Positions 28,183-36,390 of a stretch of DNA of 64,000 nucleotides are shown here, one piece after another. The position numbers and the translations under genes were made by a program. Numbering within the stretch: position 1 is the first letter of the stretch; the number at the start of each line of letters is the position of its first letter. The notes under the pieces are model-generated. The model did no database searches. It saw only the letters and a program-made list of their open reading frames with translations, and was not told the origin of the DNA. Origin of the DNA: Hoylesella enoeca JCM 12259 (GTDB taxonomy: Bacteria > Bacteroidota > Bacteroidia > Bacteroidales > Bacteroidaceae); contig NZ_BAIX01000003.1 in NCBI RefSeq assembly GCF_000613405.1, forward strand, positions 62,001 through 126,000, in the 5' to 3' direction.

Positions 28183-28623
28183 TCAACGTTTTAAAAAGAA
28201 TCGCACCAATAAGAAGTTGATCGGCACGCAGATGCCGAACATCGGTACGGGAGCCAACTGCCGACTCATGCCCAACCACAGAAAGAGATTCAACGTGGCG
28301 ATTTGCAGTAGATAGTTGACCGCATGTGACAAAGCGAAACCGGCTCCGCGACGAGCATTTGCTTTCACTTTGAACGTGTAACGCGTGCTTGCAACAAAGT
28401 TGAAAACAAAACTAATGGCATAGCCAACAGTCATAGCTGCAGTGGAAAAAAGTTGCGCCTGTGCCGCCGAAGCATCGCTCCGGATGAGCAAAATCAATGC
28501 ACTATAAATGCCGTATTGCAACAATGTGGCCACCACTCCAACAATAACGAAGCGCAAAACCTCGCCTATCTGTTGGCGTCGGGCCTCATCTAAACGGTCG
28601 AAAATAGCTTTGATCTGCATCAT
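28183..28623 (-). CDS. GtrA-family membrane protein
   Basis: 146 residues with four transmembrane helices: FVIVGVVATLLQYGIYSALI, then an AISFVFNFVASTRYTF helix with the family N-F-x-R-Y-x-F pattern, and two more. GtrA proteins help move or present polyprenyl-phosphate sugars across the inner membrane. The start overlaps the end of the HAD phosphatase by 38 bp. The UbiA enzyme is the gene before that, a context resembling the mycobacterial Rv3789/Rv3806c/Rv3807c set. Confidence 0.88.
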   Translation of the reverse strand: MMQIKAIFDRLDEARRQQIGEVLRFVIVGVVATLLQYGIYSALILLIRSDASAAQAQLFSTAAMTVGYAISFVFNFVASTRYTFKVKANARRGAGFALSHAVNYLLQIATLNLFLWLGMSRQLAPVPMFGICVPINFLLVRFFLKR

Positions 28624-29179
28624 CTAACATTTCTTTGTCGCCCCGACTGTCGCCGTGCGCAATGAGTTCGTAGTGTTCCCGATGAGGCAACAACGCCTGA
28701 ATACGGCGCACTTTCTCTGCTCCGTAACAGTTGGGAGTGCTGAATCGGCCCGTGACCAAACCGTTTTTGACTTCGATTTGTGTGCCGATGACCGTCACGT
28801 CAGGCATGTCTCGGAAGAAAGGTGACACCCAGCGATCAACACTTGCGCTGACAACGAAAACTCGGTAACCGTTAGTAGTCACCTGATTAACGGCTTTTCG
28901 AGCTGCGTCTAACAGCAAATCGGGATGCGAAAAAGCGTATTTCGCACAATGGTTATCAAACTCGCTGATACTCATTCCTTTAAAGTGGTGAGCAAAAAGG
29001 CGCTCCTTGGTTCGACCATTGGAATATAATCGCAATTTCATCAACATCAACAACGGACTGAATAACAGCAAACTGAACAGCAACGAACGCTCTCCGCGCA
29101 CATAACGAATGAAATCTAACAACGAGTCGCGGCGTGTGAGCGTGCCGTCAAAATCGTAAATATATATTCTTTCTTTCAT
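28586..29179 (-). CDS. HAD-IB family phosphatase
   Basis: 197 residues. Catalytic motif I is YIYDFDGTLTRRDSLLDF, motif II is VFVVSASVDRWV (the Ser), the Lys is in GAEKVRR and motif IV is HGDSRGDKEML. This is the complete HAD-IB set, normal length. The nearest functional model is a phosphatase acting on a phosphorylated polyprenyl-sugar or phosphosugar, since the UbiA prenyltransferase is just upstream (44 bp). Cytoplasmic or membrane-associated. Confidence 0.88.
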   Translation of the reverse strand: MKERIYIYDFDGTLTRRDSLLDFIRYVRGERSLLFSLLLFSPLLMLMKLRLYSNGRTKERLFAHHFKGMSISEFDNHCAKYAFSHPDLLLDAARKAVNQVTTNGYRVFVVSASVDRWVSPFFRDMPDVTVIGTQIEVKNGLVTGRFSTPNCYGAEKVRRIQALLPHREHYELIAHGDSRGDKEMLDDADQSYFRPFR

Positions 29180-29223
29180 AACTTACAAAAGTGATTGTAC
29201 CTATTACACCGACCCAATCTATC

Positions 29224-30102
29224 TCACAATAAATAAATCAACACAAAAAAACTCACTCCCCAACCCAAAACAACGAGCTGAGTGAAGCGATCGCGCAGGA
29301 TCACTTTCGTGGGATCGCCACTCTTTTCATCGACAACAGCGAGCTGAATATATCGCAATAATCCCACCAAAACGAATACGCTGGTGAGGTAAAGATGCCG
29401 CGTGTGAAACCTGCTCACCACCTCGGGCGACACCGTATACATCACATAACACACCAAAGTGACCGAAGCCGTGATGGTGATTACCTGATTGATGAACGTG
29501 AGATTATATCGGTTGGTGTTCGCTCGCGGTGGTTCACCTGTCGAATTCATTCTCATCACATCGTCACGACGCTTAGCAAACGAGAGAAAAAGCGTCAGCA
29601 AGAAGGTCATCAACACCAACCAATTACTGAGAACAATGCCGGTTGTCTCACCTCCGGCCAGTATTCGCAAGACAAAACCGAATGCAACGACACACACATC
29701 AATAATGGCGTAACGTTTCAGAAACGTGCAATAAGCGATGTTCAACAGCAAATAGCCCAGCAAAACGCCCCCCACACGCCAACGATATCCCCCCAGACAC
29801 AACACCAAAACTGCTGCACCGGCCACAAGCAACATCATCATTGCATACGCTTGAAACACCGTTACGGCGCCGGAAGCAATCGGTCGGCGACATTTCACAG
29901 GATGTTTGCGATCGGCTTCGACATCGATCGCATCGTTAAAACAATAAATGGCCGATGCGATCAGACAGAAAGCGCCAAACGTGATGATGCTGGCAACGAG
30001 CGCATCTGTATTCAACAGACTTCCACCAAAGAACATCGGAATAAACACAAAGGCATTTTTGATCCATTGTTGAGGCCTGATCAGGCGCAGAATTGGCTTC
30101 AT
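29224..30102 (-). CDS. UbiA-family prenyltransferase (decaprenyl-phosphate phosphoribosyltransferase-like)
   Basis: 292 residues from MKPILRLIRPQQWIKNAFVF. I start at 30102, where the ATG overlaps the acyltransferase stop (ATGA), and not at the long upstream extension. The two Asp-rich UbiA motifs are visible: NDAIDVEADRKHP with PIASGA after it, and a second more divergent one. PQQWIKN and NDxxDxxxDRxHP are typical of the subfamily that joins PRPP to polyprenyl phosphate. About nine helices. With the HAD phosphatase and GtrA it suggests synthesis of a polyprenyl-phospho-pentose donor. Confidence 0.82.
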   Translation of the reverse strand: MKPILRLIRPQQWIKNAFVFIPMFFGGSLLNTDALVASIITFGAFCLIASAIYCFNDAIDVEADRKHPVKCRRPIASGAVTVFQAYAMMMLLVAGAAVLVLCLGGYRWRVGGVLLGYLLLNIAYCTFLKRYAIIDVCVVAFGFVLRILAGGETTGIVLSNWLVLMTFLLTLFLSFAKRRDDVMRMNSTGEPPRANTNRYNLTFINQVITITASVTLVCYVMYTVSPEVVSRFHTRHLYLTSVFVLVGLLRYIQLAVVDEKSGDPTKVILRDRFTQLVVLGWGVSFFVLIYLL

Positions 30103-31123
30103 TTTGCAAGTTTCCTTTCTATCAAATGCACTGTCTGATGCAGCACCCAAGCTACCGGTAAAGTGATTCCCACACAGATGAAAAAGGTGGACCAATAGCC
30201 CAAATGCCACTTTTCGATATTCACCAAAATAAAATTGAGATGAAGAAGATAAGCTTCCAAACTCAGCGCTCCTATCCAACGGGCACCTCGATTGAACCAT
30301 TCGGGCATGCGACGAAACACACGATTGAGCATGAGTATCGTCGTGACGGTGAGCGGAATATACAACATCCGCTCCACATAAAGCGGAAATTGGCCGTGCA
30401 GATGTTGCTCGAGGAAGAGCGAAGAGAACAGAGACATCAGAAACATAATGATAATCAGCCCAATGGAAGCACCATCCATCATGGTCCGTTGACGCACCTT
30501 TTCACCACAGTCGATGCCGATCAGAAAGATGGGAACACGACTCCAAAAGATCTCCAAATGACCTACAAGATCATGAATGGGTGTCACCCACTGCACAAGT
30601 ATGCACCACATAATCATCACTACGGGCAACCAGCGATAGATCGGATGCCTAATGATGAGTTGCATATACATCGGCGCGATGGCATAAAGCGCATGATGGC
30701 GGGTATATACCAAAAAGTGAGTTCGCCGTTGAGCCAAAAGTCCCAGTTGATAACGATGTCTCCAACCATGTCTAACAGGCTTTGGCTGTGTCCTCCACCA
30801 TTGATGAAATCGGGAATGTAATACAAACTGGCAGCAATCAACCATGCGGGATAGATGCGAAGAAATCGATGGGCAAAGAAATAGTTGACAGATGGCCGAC
30901 GAGTCCATGCAAACCAGAGCCCCACTCCACTCAAAAAGAGAAACATGTCGACACCAATGTTGCCCAATCTACGTAATCCGAAGAATGCGTCTGACCGTGG
31001 AAGAGCCACGTGAAAGAGGATGATGAACAGCATGGCTATGCCCATCAACTCACCGCGAAACCTACTGATGTTTCCTAACTCGATATCGTCTATCTTCCAC
31101 TTCATCGTTTTCGGGATGTTCAC
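30099..31123 (-). CDS. acyltransferase-3 family membrane protein, frameshifted
   Basis: An integral membrane O-acyltransferase (OafA/NodX-like). The N-terminal part has GIAMLFIILFHVALP with the catalytic-type His and GVDMFLFLSGVGLWF plus RFLRIYPAWLI. The frame breaks near 30691. One added base (ATGGCGCTT for ATGCGCTT) joins LTFWYIPAIM to ALYAIAPMYMQLI, restoring about 341 residues with ten helices. Its start overlaps the stop of the next acyltransferase by four bases. It probably acetylates the glycan or lipid made by this cluster. Confidence 0.83.
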
Positions 31124-32244
31124 AGTTTAGGATCGGGGATGCGCTTGATCAATACTTGGAACAGGCATGCAATCAAAACAGAGGCTATCACATATAATAA
31201 TAGTCCCGTATAAACATCACCTCGGTGACTCATCGGTATGAAAATCTTACGCGTAATGGGGTGACACACAAACAGCGCAGCTGATATTCCGCCTATCCAA
31301 GACAGTCTTTCAACAGCCCATTGGGGCAGTATCTTAACGAAACTTACACCCCATGCACAGACGAATAGTGGCACCCAGAACCACAATTGATAGCTGATGC
31401 TGAGTGCAATGATCATCACCGACGACAGGATAAGTGTCGGCCACTGGATAACGGACGGCCAAAAGCGTTCCCATCGAGCGTAAAGTAACCCTGCACCGAA
31501 TGGAAGTACGCCACCAATGAAGTTATAACGCAACCGGTTGAGCATCTCACCGTCGGGCGAACAACTTGCTTGCAGTAGCCAACAAACAACGATCAAGGCA
31601 ATCGTAAAACCCCAATGGCGCCGGTAAAGCAGCCATCTGTACACGCAATACAGTTGTAACATCAGGCCGAAAAACCAATAAGGACCCGGCCAAATCACCT
31701 TATCGGGATTTGGAAGAAGGTTATTCACCATCGCCAATTGGGCTAAAACGTTTCCGAACTGATAATGAAACGTGCCCGGCGTGATGTTATCCACAATCGT
31801 AAAAGCAACAAATCCCACGATCATTAACTTGAAAAGTTTCTGAAAGTGATGGCGGATAAAAACCTTATGAGAGCTATATGGGACAGCATTTTCATATTTC
31901 CTCACCAGTCCATAAGCGCTAAGGAAGAGGAAAATAGGGACTCCGTAATGGCCGAAAAACGACAAAAGATGAAGCGGGAAATATTGATCGGGTTGGCGAA
32001 TGACCTGCATCAGTTGGTTTACATGCTGTTGGGAGAATGTGTATTCATTCTCTTTCACGATGGGACCGAGCCAATGACAGAAGTTGTGCAACACAATTCC
32101 AAGGATCGCCAAACCGCGAAGCGCCGCGCATTGAGAGCGAGTTAACACCCCTCTCGACCCTTTCTCTTCCGAAAAAGGAGCGTTTCGCGCAATGTCGGAA
32201 CAGACTTGTGCATGATCGGATAGCTTGTTTTTATGATCTTCCAC
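31120..32244 (-). CDS. acyltransferase-3 family membrane protein
   Basis: 374 residues, about ten membrane helices. The N-terminal 35 residues are soluble and charged. LRGLAILGIVLHNFCHWLG carries the family His, followed by GVPIFLFLSAYGLVRKYE. It differs clearly from the second acyltransferase downstream, so it is not a simple tandem duplicate. It lies 26 bp after the phosphoethanolamine-transferase-like gene and overlaps the second acyltransferase start. Probable role: O-acylation of a surface glycan. Confidence 0.83.
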   Translation of the reverse strand: MEDHKNKLSDHAQVCSDIARNAPFSEEKGSRGVLTRSQCAALRGLAILGIVLHNFCHWLGPIVKENEYTFSQQHVNQLMQVIRQPDQYFPLHLLSFFGHYGVPIFLFLSAYGLVRKYENAVPYSSHKVFIRHHFQKLFKLMIVGFVAFTIVDNITPGTFHYQFGNVLAQLAMVNNLLPNPDKVIWPGPYWFFGLMLQLYCVYRWLLYRRHWGFTIALIVVCWLLQASCSPDGEMLNRLRYNFIGGVLPFGAGLLYARWERFWPSVIQWPTLILSSVMIIALSISYQLWFWVPLFVCAWGVSFVKILPQWAVERLSWIGGISAALFVCHPITRKIFIPMSHRGDVYTGLLLYVIASVLIACLFQVLIKRIPDPKL

Positions 32245-32270
32245 TTACCTTATTATATATAGATTCAGCA

Positions 32271-34151
32271 TCAACGACTGTACTCCTTTCCTTTGGAGAA
32301 GTTGGGAGAGAGCATTGGTTGGGGTTTCAATTCATCATAATTCACACGCCCTTTGAGTAATCTCGGCCGACATTCAACGTATTTTGGCGAGAGAACATTG
32401 TATTCGTCATGATAAGCAGGAGCATGAATACCAGCGAGATAAGCCAATAAATGCGGTACGGCATCAGTCATCAGACGACGCCGACGCGCCATAACGATCT
32501 CGCGAAAAACCTCGGGATGATGCACGGCATACTTGTGCGAGCACCATATCCAGAACGGAATCTCAAACTCGTAACGGGCCAAATCATAGTCGATTTGTGC
32601 CGAATGGTTACGGCAAATGAAGCCACGCGTACCCTCATAACATTCTTCGCCATGATCGGGCATATAAATCACGACAGCATCCTGATGTTCAAAACGCCGG
32701 CAAATTTGGTCAACAATCGAATCATTATATAGCACTGCATTGTCATAATCAGCCAAAATACGTTTCTGCTTGCCATTCAACTCAGGGCGTTTCTCATCAT
32801 AATCTTCAGCGCGAAACCGTCGCCGATCGCTGGGATAGCGTGTGCGGTATTGCACATGTTGGCCGATCAGATGGAAAATGATTAGATTATATGCGTTATT
32901 TTGCTCTTTCACGCGGTCGTAATCACGCAAAAGCCCATCGTCATAAGCATGTAACGAGTCGTTGCGCGTATCAAACTGGGCTTTGCTCAACATGGGATTG
33001 TTCAGAAAAAAACCACCACTGAAATCATAAACAGCCTCTTTTACCTTGGGCAGAAATTGATTGGTGAGAAACGTCACGTGGTAACCCGCCTTGCGAAAAA
33101 GTTCGGGAAATAACGGATAATCGCACCATTGGCCTGGCTGACCGATGACTCTCATCGAGAAAACATTCTTAAATACGAAGCTCGTCAGGTTCCACGGCGA
33201 CACCACATCGGTGTATTTCACCAGCAACCCCGATGTTTCACGCCTGATTTGTCGCGGTGTCGTGGGCATGAAATAACCGTATTGCTGCGAGTGAAGACGC
33301 CCATAACTCTCGCCGATAATCAGCACAATGGTTGGCGAACGATAGTTGCAGCTATCCACCCGAACCTTGTTCGCGGCTGCAATTAACTGATGGATTTGCT
33401 GTGAAGCCAATGAGTTGGCATAGACACTGAATAGCAACCGACTGATGGGTGTATAGAGAATAGCGTGATTTCGATCTGTCAACGTGTGTTCGACAGCGCC
33501 GATCGTACCACCCGACATCAGCTTCCAAGTGGCCGATTTGTTGTGAGCCGTTGCGAAACCGCCGTAAATCAACAACCCTACACACAGCACGCCAGCCAAC
33601 GACTGATACCGATTCAGCATGCTGTGCAACCGTTGCTGATAGGCTTTCAGAAAGATTTTCGAGCGATAAGAGAGATGTTTTTGCAGTCGCGGTGCAAACA
33701 CTTTGGCCACGTGCAATAGCATCAATAGCACGACGAAACCCACCGAAGAGAACATGATATCGGCCGAAAGATAAGCCCGAAGAAACTCGCCTGCTTCGCG
33801 ACCATCCGTTTCGCCCACGAGCAGAAGCATCGTCGGAGTGAGCGTCGAATCGAATTTGACGAAGCAATAGACGTCGACGAGAGCTGTGGCATAAAAAATC
33901 ACGTAGAGCAGTGCCTTCACCCACAGTCGCACTCGATGCGGAATAAGCGCCAGCACGACACAAACGACGTATAGATCAACGAAAAGTTCGATGTAAAGAT
34001 GTTCATAAAGATGCGCACCCCGCGTGTTCGGAACGGTGAGCCAGGCACAAATCATCCCCAGCGTGTACATAAATGCAAAAAACGAAGCATTGATGCGCAC
34101 GGGATAAAAAGGCCAACTGCAAATTCGTCCCAACCAAGCCAAGGTCTTCAT
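32271..34151 (-). CDS. sulfatase-family phosphoethanolamine transferase-like enzyme
   Basis: 626 residues. The N-terminal half has about five membrane helices; the C-terminal periplasmic half is a sulfatase/alkaline-phosphatase fold with the metal site TIVLIIGESYGRLHSQQYGY, the nucleophile region SPWNLTSFVFKNVF (Thr), HLIGQHVQY and MPDHGEECYEGTRGF. EptA-like enzymes transfer phosphoethanolamine from phosphatidylethanolamine to lipid A or glycans; the Thr-containing segment fits this class and not a sulfatase. It is first of the envelope operon, with a good promoter at 34172-34201. The acceptor is unknown. Confidence 0.82.
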   Translation of the reverse strand: MKTLAWLGRICSWPFYPVRINASFFAFMYTLGMICAWLTVPNTRGAHLYEHLYIELFVDLYVVCVVLALIPHRVRLWVKALLYVIFYATALVDVYCFVKFDSTLTPTMLLLVGETDGREAGEFLRAYLSADIMFSSVGFVVLLMLLHVAKVFAPRLQKHLSYRSKIFLKAYQQRLHSMLNRYQSLAGVLCVGLLIYGGFATAHNKSATWKLMSGGTIGAVEHTLTDRNHAILYTPISRLLFSVYANSLASQQIHQLIAAANKVRVDSCNYRSPTIVLIIGESYGRLHSQQYGYFMPTTPRQIRRETSGLLVKYTDVVSPWNLTSFVFKNVFSMRVIGQPGQWCDYPLFPELFRKAGYHVTFLTNQFLPKVKEAVYDFSGGFFLNNPMLSKAQFDTRNDSLHAYDDGLLRDYDRVKEQNNAYNLIIFHLIGQHVQYRTRYPSDRRRFRAEDYDEKRPELNGKQKRILADYDNAVLYNDSIVDQICRRFEHQDAVVIYMPDHGEECYEGTRGFICRNHSAQIDYDLARYEFEIPFWIWCSHKYAVHHPEVFREIVMARRRRLMTDAVPHLLAYLAGIHAPAYHDEYNVLSPKYVECRPRLLKGRVNYDELKPQPMLSPNFSKGKEYSR

Positions 34152-34171
34152 CTGTGCTTGTATATTTTTTG

Positions 34172-34201
34172 CAAATATACGTTTTTTTAGCTGAAACGCA
34201 A
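34172..34201 (-). promoter_or_regulatory. promoter for the envelope operon
   Basis: On the minus strand, TTG (34199-34201), 19 bases, then TATATTTG (34172-34179), 20 bases before the start at 34151. Confidence 0.55.
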
Positions 34202-34260
34202 TCGTTCGATCAGCCTTTTATGGAAAAAGGGAGGACGAAAGATGGAAAAGGAGATTCTAA

Positions 34261-34345
34261 TCAATGGTCTTTTGTCATGCAATTAACCATTGATTGCACG
34301 ACGATTAACGGTTTTTTAGAAGACAACCAATGGTTAGTTGCAACC
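34261..34345. repeat. intergenic palindromic repeat, copy 2
   Basis: Contains TGCAAT/ATTGCA (34278-34283, 34293-34298) and AACCA/TGGTT dyads, with GCACGACGATTAACGG at 34296-34311, found again exactly at 51815-51830. It lies in the 412-bp divergent gap 34152-34563, which otherwise holds only the two promoters and TTTTC-rich sequence. Confidence 0.7.
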
Positions 34346-34497
34346 TCTTTTTTAGCTTTCCATTCTTTCATCTTTTCACGTTTTCACGCCATTCATCTTT
34401 TCGTTTCTTCACACTTTCAGCTTTTTGTTTTTTCGCCTTTTTACTTTTACATGTTAAGAAAATAGATAAAAAAGCGTGAAATATCGGTTTTTTTGTG

Positions 34498-34505
34498 TAA
34501 GTTTG
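34498..34505 (+). promoter_or_regulatory. promoter -7 box for fecI
   Basis: TAAGTTTG matches TAnnTTTG, 58 bases upstream of the fecI start. The -33 region has no clear TTTG. Confidence 0.45.
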
Positions 34506-34563
34506 CCACCTTATTGAAACCTCCGTTGATAATTCGCGGAGAGACAGAGAACGCGAGTGTGTT

Positions 34564-35064
34564 ATGAATAATCGGCAATCAGACAGACAAAAGGAGTTCG
34601 GCGAACTGTTTCGGACATATTATGCGCCGATGGTTCTCTATGCAACGCGCCTGTTCGGGAATGTCACCGATGCCGAGGATGTGGTGCAAGACGTGTTCAG
34701 CCAATTGTTGCTGTCGGGCCAACCATTAACGGTTTTCGGCCGGGTGAAGGCCTATTTGTTTACTGTTTTGCACAACAAGATCATCGATGCATTGCGTTAT
34801 CAGCAACGTCACAGACGTGAGGCGCTGATTGATGTGCACGTCGGCGACTCGTTGGAAGAAGCGATTTTCGAGTTGGATGTCTATGCTCGCTTGTATGAAG
34901 AGATTGAAAAACTTCCCGTGAAAAACGCCCATGTGCTGCAATTGAAGCTCCAAGGAAAGAGCGATCGGGAGATTGCCGCCCTGCTGGACATCAAATACGA
35001 GACGGTGAGAAGCCATGTCAAACACGGCATTGCTTCGCTCCGCGGCAAACTTTCAACCTATTAA
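34564..35064 (+). CDS. ECF sigma factor, FecI-like
   Basis: 166 residues with region 2 (FRTYYAPMVLYATRLFGNVT, DAEDVVQDVFSQL) and region 4 helix-turn-helix (LKLQGKSDREIAALLDIKYE, VRSHVKHGIASLR). This is a complete ECF sigma of the Bacteroidetes FecI type. It directs RNA polymerase to its own target promoters when released by the FecR protein encoded next. The gene begins a same-strand run of eight genes ending at 48405, and probably controls the receptor genes in it. Confidence 0.93.
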   Translation: MNNRQSDRQKEFGELFRTYYAPMVLYATRLFGNVTDAEDVVQDVFSQLLLSGQPLTVFGRVKAYLFTVLHNKIIDALRYQQRHRREALIDVHVGDSLEEAIFELDVYARLYEEIEKLPVKNAHVLQLKLQGKSDREIAALLDIKYETVRSHVKHGIASLRGKLSTY

Positions 35065-35183
35065 GCATGATTGGTTGAGAATCGGAAATTGGGCGTTGAT
35101 GGCCCAATCTGTCAGTTGAAATTTGTGAACCGGTATTCTATTTTTATCTTAATACTAAAAAAATGATATTTCTTTTAACCACT

Positions 35184-35221
35184 TTTGAGGGTCTATTCGT
35201 CTTTGAATAAAAACCCTCAAA
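35184..35221 (+). promoter_or_regulatory. hairpin over the fecR start codon
   Basis: TTTGAGGGT (35184-35192) pairs perfectly with ACCCTCAAA (35213-35221); an inner TATTC/GAATA stem (35194-35198, 35205-35209) lies inside it. The right arm includes the A of the fecR ATG, so folded mRNA would hide the start region. No T-run follows, so it is not a terminator. Confidence 0.55.
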
Positions 35222-36366
35222 TGGATATACAGCATTTGATCATCAAGTCATTATTCAACACACTGACTGCCGAAGAGCAAAAAACGCTGGATGCCTGGCG
35301 ACAAATCCCTGGCAACGAAGCCGTTTACGGGCGCATCAGCGAGGGCGTATCAATGCCGGAAGACGTTGCATCGTTCTTGGATTCGATCCCTGTCGAGGAA
35401 GCATTAACCCGTATCACCGATCGCTGTGACAGTGTTTCGCCGATCGCGCGAAAGCCAATGATTCGCTATCAATGGGTGGCCGCCGCAGTGATCCTACTCT
35501 TTTTGGCAGGAGGCTGGTGGTTGATGAACAACCGATTGCAGCCCAAACGGCTCGTCATCGATGCGCAAGTGGCGCGTGCTATACAGCAGACACGAGCCGG
35601 CGGACGGCAAGGCGCTGATAGCACCGTGATGGATCTCACGACCGGTGACACAAAAACAATCGATCAAAACATTCGGAATGTGACGTCGGCAGAACTCAGA
35701 AAGGTGTTCCCCGAACAAGAATTGGACGCAGTCTGTAAGTTGACCACCTATTATAATAAGGAGTATTGGTTGACGTTGGACGATGGAACACTGATTCATC
35801 TCAACACCAACACCCGCGTGATCTTTCCCGAACGATTCGGGAAAAAGCGTCGTGACGTGGTCTTAGACGGTGAAGCCTATTTCATGGTAGCGCCAGACAA
35901 ACATCGTCCTTTCACTATTCATACGCCACAAGGCAATATTCGAGTCTACGGAACAGAGTTTTGCGTGAATACAAAAGCCTCTGATGAAGGCGGCGCAACA
36001 TCGGTTGTACTGATCAAAGGAGCCATCAGTGTGAAGCAGAAAGACGGCAACGAGCATCCGTTGAAACCTCGCGAAAAAGGAGTCATGCGCGATCATGCGT
36101 TGACGTTGACGACAGTCGACACCACGCCTTACGAAGCCTGGAACATCGGTTACTTGACCTTTGAAGACTATCCATTGGATGAACTGATGGACGTTTTGAC
36201 CAAATGGTACGGCGTGGAGGTGATATTCAAGAATGAAACAACGCGCAAACGTCATTTCACTGGTAAACTGAACCGCTACGGCAAACTCGAATCGATGATC
36301 CGGGCCATCGGTAATGTGACTGGGATTGACATAGAACGCAATAACAATACTATCATTATCAATTAG
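35221..36366 (+). CDS. FecR-like anti-sigma factor
   Basis: 381 residues. I start at 35221 (MDIQHLIIKSLFNTL) because the upstream extension has no similarity to the family. An N-terminal cytoplasmic domain binds the sigma factor, one membrane helix (WVAAAVILLFLAGGWWLMN) follows, and the periplasmic FecR domain has LDDGTLIHLNTNTRVIFPER, GEAYFMV and FTIHTPQGNIRVYGTEF, with the C-terminal DUF4974-type NETTRKRHFTGKL. It would relay the loaded state of the downstream TonB receptor, whose STN domain is the expected partner. Confidence 0.92.
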   Translation: MDIQHLIIKSLFNTLTAEEQKTLDAWRQIPGNEAVYGRISEGVSMPEDVASFLDSIPVEEALTRITDRCDSVSPIARKPMIRYQWVAAAVILLFLAGGWWLMNNRLQPKRLVIDAQVARAIQQTRAGGRQGADSTVMDLTTGDTKTIDQNIRNVTSAELRKVFPEQELDAVCKLTTYYNKEYWLTLDDGTLIHLNTNTRVIFPERFGKKRRDVVLDGEAYFMVAPDKHRPFTIHTPQGNIRVYGTEFCVNTKASDEGGATSVVLIKGAISVKQKDGNEHPLKPREKGVMRDHALTLTTVDTTPYEAWNIGYLTFEDYPLDELMDVLTKWYGVEVIFKNETTRKRHFTGKLNRYGKLESMIRAIGNVTGIDIERNNNTIIIN

Positions 36367-36390
36367 TCATTAACCATTAATAAGAGTAAG

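Noticed and set aside
35088..35108. Terminator after fecI
   Set aside because: ATTGGGC/GCCCAAT can pair with a 7-base loop, but no T tract follows, so termination is not supported.
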